This document shows, piece by piece, positions 9,929 through 19,817 of a DNA stretch of 64,000 bases. Every line of letters starts with the position of its first letter. Positions within the stretch are counted from its first letter, which is position 1. Below the pieces are notes generated by a model. That model was not told the origin of the DNA. It saw only the letters and a program-made list of their open reading frames with translations, and did no database searches. The DNA lies in contig JAQJZZ010000012.1 in assembly GCA_030077755.1 (NCBI GenBank), forward strand, positions 558,001 through 622,000. Reading direction: 5' to 3'. The stretch is from Filosporella fistucella (lineage: Eukaryota > Ascomycota > Leotiomycetes > Helotiales). Position numbers and translations under genes: made by a program.

Positions 9929-12352
9929 TTATACTATTTCCAGAAGTGTTGTCGAGAACTTTTGGGCTCGATCAGGTTCAATCTTTACGAGTTTTCTTTT
10001 CCATCCCGCTTTCTCGAACAGGGTCTCTTTGACTGCAACACGGAAACGACAATAAGCGTGAAAATCCCCGAGTCTATCAAAAGCCTCGGAGTTGGGATGA
10101 TTTTCTCGGTCTTCTTTGCATCTTCCACAATAACTGGAATTACATCCAATGCAAAAGTATCTGGCTCCTCGGATAGGTTCTTGTGTCAAGCGGTCTGTTT
10201 GACACAAAACGCCGTTACAGACGACACCTTCATGCAGAACCTCTTTCTCATCATATCCTTGCTTGTATACATCGTCAAAGAAATCGTCGTTCTGAGGTGA
10301 CGGTAGCTCATATTCTTCAAGATCGAGCGTGAAACGCGTAAAGTAGTCCCGGCCCGATGGTGTACTGCAGAATGTACCTACTCGCTCGTACTTCCCACCG
10401 TCAACAACGCGGAGCAAGAGTCCGGTTGCGATCTCTCCCAGTGATTTTCCTGTCAGATTATCCAACTGCTCAGCAAGAGCTATACAAACACAAGCGATAG
10501 GGATATCTCTGCCCATGTCCTTTCCGGCGTATAGTTCAGCTTTTGCCTCCAAGGTATCAAGTTGTCCATAACCGATTATAACCCCCTGGATAGAGTGTCC
10601 ATTGTCCTTGAGAATCGGACTGAGACTATCGTCAGATGCAAGGGTTAGAAACGCGCGAACGATAATTGCATCGAGTACTAATTTGGCTTGCTTTATTGAT
10701 CCATATTTTGAGAATTCATACACAGGATCAACTTGCGCTTCGACTAGTCTTGCCATCACATTGCCCTTGTATATCAAGTCTTCATCGATGGTTTGTATCA
10801 CGCCATCGAGCGAAGTCCATGACCAGCTTGGACCGCGCCACGTAGTTGCTTTCATGCATCCATATTGGCCTTTGGCAGGCTTCCATAGTAAAGCTCCTGG
10901 AAACTCTTGTCGCCATAGTCCAGCTAAGTAGTCTTCACTGGTTCCGAAAAGTTGTGCCACACCTGCCAAGGCTGGTAGTTTGTCACTTGATACCGACATT
11001 TGACGTTCGCTATAATCGGCCACGATATTCTTCCAGTTTATAGTTTTCGACGACTTTCGAGCCTCTGGATCTGGGTGAATTGGCCGACGAAGGTTGTTGA
11101 TAGCGGTCCTGTTCCCTCCCAAACTCATCTCACCCATGCTAGAGTCTAGCCTGGTCGACATGCAAGCAAAATAGAGCTGATTCATACTGTAAACTAGTAA
11201 ACGGCGGGCGAGCAATGTCTCTTGCATGGTCCAGGCACGCTTATGGATAGCATCCTGCACCCTTAAAGCAGGCATCAAGTTGTGTAGAAGCCCAATACAT
11301 CCATCTCTGGCATACGGGAGCCAAACTATCGGCAAATTCTCACCACTCCAGTTCTCTCGTTGTTCAAGAAAGCTCTCCCCTACACTAGAAACCGAAGCTG
11401 CTGAGATTGTGACCTCTGAATTACGGTAGATATCTCCCATCCGAGATATTTCAATATCCTTCTCGTCATCGTCATCCTGGGCAATGCAGAGAGCGTCCAC
11501 CCAAAGAAATCGTATGTCCAGACCTTGTGTCACTAGAATTGCATCCCGAACTGATCTTGGAATTTTTGACAGCGGAATGCCTGATTCCATAAACTCTGTT
11601 AGATTTTCTTTGGTCGTAAGGAGCTGCTGGCCTGGATTACCCCAGCAGTAAGATAATGTGGCATAAGGATGTGCGCTCTGTAAGCTGTTGGAAGAACACA
11701 GATAGACTCTGCCATTATCATCGATTTCCGGTACGTTCGAATCGATCTTATATGATAACACATCGAGTACTCTTTTCGGCATAACACCGGGTTCAGGGAG
11801 GGTACAGCCCGAATGTCTCGACTGACAGCCGTTGAGCCATTCTCTTGTGAGTTTGAAGGTAGACTCGGCAGTAAATGATAGGACCGGTGGCAAAACCTTG
11901 CACCCGTCTACACATGCTGGGTCACCTACTATACATGAGTATGCGGCTGTTCGATTAATAACGAGGGTTCTTTTCGGCATCTACGTACCTTCTCGTGCAA
12001 CCAGCTCGAAAAATATCGCCTTTTGACTTGGACCTGGTGCCTCAAGTGGGCCGAGCGAAACCAACTTATCGCTTGTTCGTCCAAACTCAAAGGTAAGACT
12101 CTCGGTATCCGTCGCAATATCAAAATTTCTTGCCAGTGACCATTCGAATCTTTGATAGCATGACGGGCTGTACAATAACCACCAGCAAAGTGGACAGCCC
12201 AAGGAGGCCGAGTCTACCCAGTCCTCGACACTCCGATTCAGACGGAAGCTCTGGCGCTTTGATCCGGTCAGATTATCGGATGAGGTAAAAAGACCTATAC
12301 AGACACCGCAAGGGAGCGTTGATGAAGGGCGCGAAGTGGGGTTGATATCCAT
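9929..12352 (-). CDS. HET-domain protein with C-terminal ZZ-like zinc finger
   Basis: Two exons: 12352-11989 and 11925-9929, joined across a 63-bp intron (GTACGTAG donor, AGTAG acceptor) so that VAREG continues into DPACVDGCKVLPP. The product is about 786 residues. The N-terminal third has CxxC pairs (PCGVCIGL, GCPLCWWLL) common in HET proteins. The HET domain follows at about 200-350 with YATLSYCWG, IRFLWVDALCIAQDDDDEKD, MGDIYRNSEVTISAAS and RAWTMQETLLARRLLVYS, all intact. Near the C-terminus a Cys/His array (VVCNGVLCQ, RYFCIGCNSSYCGRC, then H and HAYCRF) resembles a ZZ zinc finger. HET proteins act in vegetative incompatibility and other self/non-self responses in the cytoplasm. The coupling to a ZZ-like finger suggests a partner-sensing module, an inference. 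Confidence 0.88.
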
Positions 12353-14047
12353 GGCGACGAAAGGAAAGGAGAGCTCTTTGTAAGAGGTTAAGACTACTCC
12401 AGCATTATATAAGATATCAGAATTGTGACTGGCGTAAGATTTTGCTAGCCAGCAACACGGTCTTGTGACCACAAATCGTGTCTGTTGGATTTGGGGGCCA
12501 TTTCAAATGCATTAACACGTGATTACAACCCTGCTATCTCAGCTGTATCGGGGCTAGTTGGACCTTGGTCTTAGGTATTGCACTGTGCTTAGAGGTTACA
12601 GAGGAAATGTAGATTAGTGAGACTAGGATAATACTAGGAAGAATTCTTATTACAAATCATAGTGATCTTCTGTAATCGTCGTTTCGTTGCTGTTTTAGCT
12701 TGCCTCATTTTTCTCATCGTTATATAATATCCTAGGATTTCTGTATTATCTATCCATAACTAATAAAACAAATTGAAACTTAGACCTAGTGGATTCTAGA
12801 TTTATTCAATATTCGGATGAAGATATTTAGATCTTTCCTATCCTTCACACTCGTTAACTTCTTAATTTGATGTACTTCTTTACGAAATAAGTACGGTATG
12901 ACATGCAATTGACAACCTAAGAAGTGTCCCTAGAAGTCAATCAGATAAAACTTCCCCCTTTTCGATTTCTGTCTCATCCCGTTCGATGCCTAGTCAAAAG
13001 GCATTGAAGTGTTGATGATTTTCATTTTCGACAAGGTCTATTCACAGCATTAAGAATATCAAGTTGGGAAAGGTGACACTGCCGCCGTTTGCAAACAGGC
13101 TTTCTTTCATCCTTCAATGTTATCAAATGATAGAATAACATATGCAGGTGAAGAGCCCCTGTGGTTCAAGGGAAAATTTGAGATAATGCCCATCTCCAGG
13201 CATGCTATTCCATCTCATAAGTTAATTTGAAGTATAATCCTCCAATATAGTAGGCCATGGGCATACGAAATTTGTGTTGTTGTTTTTTTTAACTCGCTGA
13301 TACTCAACTTTCCCTCTTTCTGTCAAACAATTTCCTGGTAGATCCCCTTCATGACAGCAGCGCCACTTCAAAGCACATGTCTTCTCCCACAGATCCTCCA
13401 TTTTCTCTGAATTTAATAATTTAATTGACTTCGATGCAATCTCTTTGAATTTGAGTTCTCATGCAATCATCCAATTATCATTGTTCCGGCTTTTCCCTAC
13501 AATAATACTATTGTACTCGCCTTCAACGATAAGCTCATAACTTTAATACATTATATCTTGGATCGGTTTGATTTTTTGCACTAAGGTGATGTATCTCTTG
13601 AGGACTGGTGGATTATAAATTAAGATCGTAGGTCTTACCACCAATAACTATTACATTATAGGAAGGCCCAAGGGAGAAGAAGTCGATTTGGCAAGTGTGC
13701 CTACTAATTTCCACATGACCATGCATCATGTGACATGACTTCTCCCAACGCTCGAGACAGCCTGCTTGGGGCGATGGAGCTCCGTACTCTTTTTCATTCA
13801 ACCGTAAACTCGTGCGGCTGTTCATGAAAAGCTAAGTATAGCATCTCGCTTATTGTGCTCATTCGACCCCCTCGTGTAAATGTAACGCTTCCATCGGAAC
13901 CAGAAATGAAACGTAGCGTTCAGCCTGAGTTCTCAGAATATAACTACCGTTTCCTATTCCCTCATCTTCCATCTCTCCATTTTAAATCGTTCAATGTGTT
14001 CTTGACCCTCCGGTAAATTTAGACTTCAACTCATTTTTGCCCTCAAA
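12353..14047. other. Long intergenic region
   Basis: About 1.7 kb between the divergent HET and FKBP genes. 12600-12900 is rich in TA and TAG steps and low in CpG, again RIP-like. The last 250 bp before 14048 are CT-rich, a usual fungal promoter feature. No gene is supported; a 70-residue minus-strand frame at 13613-13825 has no recognisable motif. Confidence 0.4.
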
Positions 14048-14735
14048 ATGCATTCTCTCTTTCATTCGATTGTGGTACTTTTAGTATCTACTATTGCAGC
14101 AGCGCAAAATATGGTAATCCAAATTGGATATGCAAGTCCCTGCTACAGCCCTACCAAAAATGGAGACTTGATTTCAGTCAATTATAACGGGACGTTTTTG
14201 AATGGAACCGTGTTTGATAGTAGTGAGTTTTTCTTCGAAGCCTCTCCCTCGATTCAAAGGGTGAGAATTCAGAAGCTATGTCGCAAAATACGAAACCACG
14301 ACAGAGCACGAAGAGGGCTGATGTAACACAGGTTATACGAAGACTTCTTCAGAACCATTCAGCTTTACGATTGGGAAGGGAGAGGTTATTAAAGGGTGAG
14401 ACTTCTAGCAAGTGTTCAATCGCGTCTCTGATCAGGGGCAAAAGTGAACAATGAGTGTGAAGATGCTGACTGTTCGTGTGTAGATGGGAGTTAGGCTTAT
14501 TGGATATGTGTGTGGGTGACAAGAGGCAAGCCTTCTCAAAGCTTCGTGAAAACCTACTGACTAATGCTCTGCAGAAAATTAACTTTGCCACCAGCATATG
14601 CATATGGAAATCGGACGGTGGGACCAATTCCTGCGAACTCAACTTTGAGTATGTTTACTTAGGTGATGTGAAGCAATCGACTTCGACTAACGCTCAAAAG
14701 TATTTTATACCGAGTTGATGGGAATCAAACGGTGA
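14048..14735 (+). CDS. Secretory FKBP-type peptidyl-prolyl isomerase
   Basis: Five exons: 14048-14222, 14332-14395, 14484-14525, 14575-14648 and 14701-14735. The third intron (14526-14574) uses a GC-AG pair (GCAAGC donor). A signal peptide (MHSLFHSIVVLLVSTIAAAQ) precedes one FKBP domain: GDLISVNYNGTFLNGTVFDS, EPFSFTIGKGEVIKGWELGL, MCVGDKRKLTLPPAYAYGNR and PIPANSTLIFYTEL. These contain the expected Asp, Phe, Val-Ile-Trp and Tyr pocket positions. Total length is about 129 residues, matching FKBP2-type secretory or ER-lumenal isomerases, which catalyse proline cis-trans isomerisation during folding. There is no HDEL-like tail (it ends MGIKR), so ER retention is unclear. Every exon join restores a conserved FKBP word, so the model is firm. 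Confidence 0.88.
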
Positions 14736-14959
14736 TGAGAAGTGGCACATGATTTGACTGAGATGGACCGGATGGACGATATTAGGAGACTTGGGTTTAA
14801 ATGACAAAGAAAGATGTTCGTGTTGAGTATCTATTGGTTCCTGAACGCCGTAGGTTACTTTCTTGTATAATTCTCCTGAACGCCGAATATGACTGCCCTG
14901 TATGTGTACATGCGGAACCATACCATGTTAGACTTTAGTGAAATGCATACCCTGCCTCA

Positions 14960-16292
14960 TCACAATTCCCACTCGTACTCGGGAAGTATATACTTCTTTC
15001 TGTCAGCAAACGCAGCACCCAAATACTTCTGTGCAAAATTCAGAAGATTGGACCAGGCCAAGAAAGCAAAGATGTGATTTCTTAACCAGAGTCCAAATTC
15101 TGTCTGCGGTGCAACAATGGACATGATAAAAGGCGGAATCTTGGCCATATCATTTGTGATTGGCCTCATTTTCTCCTCATATCCCCGCAATCCAGCAGCC
15201 AGATCTCCCTTGTTCTTGGAGATCTCGCCCGCCAGCAGATAAGCTCCAGTAATAGCAAGGGCTGTCCCACTGCCGGTGAAACTGGCTCCGTATCCAGCAT
15301 CGCCCACGAGAACCACACGACCCTTCGAAAAGCTGGGAGTCTTGACGAGAACCATCTCGCTGGCGTAGAAATCTTTTGAATCCTTCATCCCTTCGAGGAT
15401 TTCATCTAATTTCCAACCTATGCCTTTGTATTGCTCAGCTACAAATGTCTTCAACGCATCATCTCCCTTCTTCTGTGCAGCGCGAAAAGCTGTTACATTA
15501 TCTGGACCACCACGTTTCACAGACATCAAGACGACTTTGCTGCCTCCGTCTGGGTGCGACCCGACTGCTGTGAAGCGTCCTCCAGTAGCACCGAAAGCTT
15601 GTCCAATGCGACCCGAGTGAGTGATATCTTTGTCGACTGAGAAGTAAGCTGCCCATGAATTGGTGGTTTCGGTGTGCTCTCGCACCGAGGAATTAAATGC
15701 CATCGCTCGAGTTCTTGAAGTTGCTCCATCGCATGCAACGACGAGATCATATTCCGCACTGGGGTAGCCATTCATAAAGTCCACTTTGACAGGGCCATCT
15801 TCTTTCTCGTTTTGTTTCATGGCTTCAATTTGCTCATTGAAAACGTACTTGACGTTTTCATTGTCTTTCGTCAAGCCGACCAGAATTCTTGATAAGTCGC
15901 CACGATAGATTTCGTACTCAGAGATAAGAGATTGCTGATCTGGATCTCCGGTCTGAGTGAGAACTCCAAATGGGCGACCATCAGAGCGCACAAAGCTCAT
16001 TCCATCTATTGGTGCTTGTTTTGCCCGTACTTTTGCTTCCATGGCAGGGATCTTATTCATGACCTATGAGTGAGATTAGAATCAATCGATTGCCAATCCA
16101 CGACAGTTTACGAATCTGGTAGCTTGAACTCACAGTAACACCATATGTGCGGATATCAATGGCTTGTCCATTTGTGCGCAGACTGGGAAAACGCTCGATA
16201 ACGGTGACTTTTGCTCCAGCCTTCGCAAACCAATGCGCAGCCATTGGGCCTGCAATCGACGCACCGACAATGAGAACTCTTAGATTTGACAT
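14960..16292 (-). CDS. FAD-dependent monooxygenase (PHBH-like)
   Basis: Two exons, 16292-16134 and 16063-14960, with a 70-bp intron. About 420 residues. The N-terminus has the Rossmann dinucleotide motif VLIVGASIAGPMAAHWFAKA and an ERF (Glu end of the second strand). The middle has YDLVVACDGATSRTRAM, the DG motif of class A flavin monooxygenases, and the C-terminal part has GRVVLVGDAGYGASFTGSGT, the GD motif contacting FAD ribityl. It resembles cytosolic salicylate/TetX-like hydroxylases of fungi and bacteria. The likely reaction is NAD(P)H- and O2-dependent hydroxylation of a small organic substrate, which I cannot name. It is divergent from the Zn2Cys6 regulator across 643 bp, a layout suggesting that the regulator controls it. 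It converges on the FKBP gene. Confidence 0.88.
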
Positions 16293-16935
16293 TTTGTATA
16301 AGATTTTGAGATGAATTAGGGAAAGGAGATAGTGAAATTGAATCAATCAAGATGAGCTGAAGGTTGAATTGCGAGGGGGATTGAATGAATATGGAAAAGA
16401 GAGCTCGAGAGACGCGGGAGTGCTCATATATATAGTAGAGAAAGAAGTCTTCTATCACCACTATGGTATGCATGCCTATTTCGTATTCCCGTTTGGTTTT
16501 AGAGATATTCATTCCACTTACCGCAGATTTGTAGTTTCCGAGACGCAATCTTCAAATGTCATGGAGGTTTTGGGGTTCGGACTTTTGAAAAGGTCGGGAG
16601 GTCCGAAGACGAAATGTCCACCAATCATTAGCCTAGAATTGCGGCCATTCCCACTTTAATTACAGTCTAGCCAAGTATAGAATACGACACCCTAGCTCGA
16701 TTTGCGTTACGAACATGCCTTTCTTCTACCTTCTTCTCTTACTTCTCATGCCTTGACATCACGGACTTGATATATGAGAGTCTAGGCTCGTCTACCAACT
16801 TTGGAAACTTGGAAGGATAGTCTTTCATCCACGATCACTCGGATTCAAATTCCATGGTGGCTTTCATCATATCTACCGCTATCTGGGTTCGTGTGCGCTG
16901 CTCAAATATTTGAACAGGAGTAAGCTCTCATCAGT
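16293..16935. promoter_or_regulatory. Shared divergent promoter, FAD monooxygenase / Zn2Cys6 regulator
   Basis: A 643-bp intergenic region between two divergent starts. On the minus strand a TATATATA run near 16425-16435 lies about 135 bp from the monooxygenase ATG. Paired CGG-type half sites expected for Zn2Cys6 factors were not convincingly found by eye. Confidence 0.45.
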
Positions 16936-19264
16936 ATGAGCACTCTAGATAGTTCGAAAAGACCTATATTTGCTTGCATTCGCTGTTCGGAAAGAAAGGT
17001 CGGATGCGACAAGAAAACTCCCTGTGATACGTGCATCAGACACAAGGCAGAATGCATATATCGCCCCCCTAAGACGTCTCGAAAGCGGCGCCAAATTGAG
17101 ATTAGCGAGTCGGTGGAACACAGATTGAAGCGCTATGAGAATTTACTTCGAGAAAAAGGTATAGATCCACACCAGGTGGTTGCGCCTCCAGTAGAACAAA
17201 GCAAAGAAGGCGGCAATTCAGAGGAGCAAGACGCAGTGTGGAAGTTGCCATCACAAACGAAGATATTTGGGCCCCATCTGAGGTATGGACAAGAAGGAAC
17301 CGAATTAATAGATAAGTAGGTACTCGTTCTTCATTCCATGAAGTCTTTCATTTCAAGCTAATTCTTTTACAGTAGCTTATGGTCAAGGCTGGCGGAAGAG
17401 GTACGGTGTCACAGAACATATCTACGCGAGCAAGTAAATACTCATTGGAATGCAGTTTGACCATGCCTCCATGCCAGTGGAATCATCGGACAATGACTCT
17501 AGTCAGGATGGCGCACGACTTGATGATTATACCTATATCTTAGGATCAAAGTCAGCTGATGGCGCTCTATCCCACCCATCGGCTTCGCAAGTTCGCCAAC
17601 TGTGGAAAGCCTTTGTCGAGAACATCAACCCTCTCACAAAAGTGGTGCACGTTCCAAGTTTGCAGACCGAGATTGAGAAAGCTTGTGAAAACTTCAAATT
17701 GATCCCGAGAGGGTTGGAAGCGATCATGTTCACCATATACTGCCTGAGTGTCACCTCACTTATGGATGACGATTGCAGAAGGCTACTTGGAGAACCTCGG
17801 GGCTCTCTACTATCTCGTTATGTTCGAGCGACCAAAATCGCTTTATCAAGGGCAGATTTCTTGAATACAACCAACATGATTGTGCTGCAAGCACTGGTTC
17901 TTCACATCGTTACAATACGGAATATCTACCAACCTCGTGCTGTCTGGGTACTTATCGGACTTGCAATTCGTATTGCGGAAGCAATGGGGTTACATATCGA
18001 CGGTGCGCTGCTGGGTTTGTCGTCTTTTGAGACCGAAATCCGCCGGCGCATCTGGTGGCAGCTCAAGATGTACGACTTTCGTGCAGCAGAGCTTTGTGGA
18101 CAATCAAAAACCAGAAATATTGACACCGAGGAGACTTCACCTCGAATACCTGGCAATATCAACGACAACGAACTATATCCAACAATGTCACACCCTGCCA
18201 CAGAATCAATCAAGCCCACTGAAATGATATGGTGCATGTTGAGATTCGAGTTGTCCAATTTTGCGAAAATTCAGAAGCGAAAAATTATTGCCAAGGGTGT
18301 GTGTAAAGCAGATGAGAATACTTTGGTCGATATGAACAGCGGCAAAGCGAAGGACGCAGTGATCATACAGTTGGAGGATATGTTTGAGTCTAAATACTTG
18401 CGATTTTGCGACCCCTCTCAGCCTTTGCACCTGCTGGCTCTCCTCAACGGCCGTTCAACAACCAATCTCCTTCGTTTCATGATCCACCACCCTCGCAGGT
18501 GGGCGAAGTTGGAGCATGTCCCACAAGCAGAGCAACAATTGGTGTGGGATACCGTTATCAAACTATTGGAACAATACAACATGATGCAATCAAGTCCACA
18601 ACTTCAACAATTTGCTTGGCATGTCCCTTACTCGATTCAATGGCACGTCGTCATTCATGCCCTCGATATACTTCGAGCCCAGCCATTTCATACTGATGCA
18701 GAGAAAGCTTGGCGACTCATCGATACTCTCTATGCAAACAACTTGGAAATGCTGCTCGATATGAAAAGACCCATATTTGTGGCAGTAGGGAATCTTTGCT
18801 TGAAAGCTTTCAAATCCCGGGAGACAGTAGCGAAAAATGAAGGGGAAATACTTGTCGTTCCGCCAGACTACATAATCAAGTTAAGACAACAACGAAACGT
18901 TATTCAGCCAAAGCAAACGGGTTTAAGCGAAAAGTCGTCGAAAAAGCATAAATTCAACCATGAACATAGTGGATTAGAGTTACAAGCGTGTTCGAACGAG
19001 CCAGCGGCCGCTGCTCAGGCTCAATATCATTCTGACTCGGCTCGTCAAGGCAATGTCGAGGAACAAATTTGTTGCGACGAATCTGAAAACATCTTCTCAG
19101 AAGGTTCTTCTGGCGCAACATTTATCGATATGGATGCCATGCTGGGACAGGAGTACTGGCTTGAGACTCTCGGTAGCGACCTGATCGACTGGACGCAATG
19201 GGATACCTGGGTTGGAAATATTGATCCGATGCATCTCAATATTGGGGCATTGCATGATCACTAG
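16936..19264 (+). CDS. Zn2Cys6 transcription factor with fungal-specific TF domain
   Basis: Three exons: 16936-17315, a 28-bp exon 17373-17400, and 17456-19264, giving about 738 residues. The N-terminal binuclear cluster is CIRCSERKVGCDKKTPCDTC followed by IRHKAEC, six Cys with canonical spacing at about 15-42, then a basic linker (PPKTSRKRRQ) and a heptad-like helix. The central domain has the fungal-specific TF words VWVLIGLAIRIAEAMGLHID and ETEIRRRIWWQLKMYDFRAA. A Gln/Asn/Ser-rich linker and an acidic tail (MLGQEYWLETLGSDLIDWTQ) could activate transcription. The position between a divergent monooxygenase gene and a convergent diiron oxidase candidate suggests a pathway-specific regulator. 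The tiny exon is supported by phase on both sides. Confidence 0.9.
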
Positions 19265-19817
19265 GTACTTGATACACGCGATATATATGACATTCATATT
19301 AGTAGTATGAATTACAAAGTCATGGTTCTGTCAATTAACCCACTATATTTCCCGTATTCACGATAGCATTCTTGCCGACGCTTTCGTGACGGGTAACTCA
19401 CCTTTTCAAGTGCGGGGTTGATTTATCTTAGCGAGGTCCGTATTCGAATTGTTGCATCGTTGGTGTGCCTTTCTCTGGCGGCAAGCGCATCTGAATTTCT
19501 TTCCAAACAGCGTTTATAACTCTTGGGTAGCTGCATGCCCTCTTCAGAAGTGAAAGTAGTGAAGGTTTAATCAGGAGTTCCATTAACTGGTTGAGGGTAG
19601 CCTTGAACTATATTCCTATCAATTAAGCAATTACATCTTATTTCGGAGGGCAAAGTCCCATATTGCATCCATGCGCAATCCAACGCCCTGTGGATCCTTG
19701 TCCTTAAATTTTTCTGGTATAAATGACCGTATAATCCTTCTATGTCCTTTTGAATGCTAAGCCAGTGCAACTTTCTAAGTTTCTGCAAACTTTCCAAAAA
19801 AAAAACCCCCTTTTTTG
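19265..19817. other. Convergent intergenic region
   Basis: Between the regulator and the HDO candidate 3' ends. A short homopolymer (A9 then C5, T6) sits at 19797-19816. No gene recognised. Confidence 0.4.

Noticed and set aside
13613..13825. 70-residue minus-strand frame
   Set aside because: Short, no motif, in a gene-poor AT-rich region.
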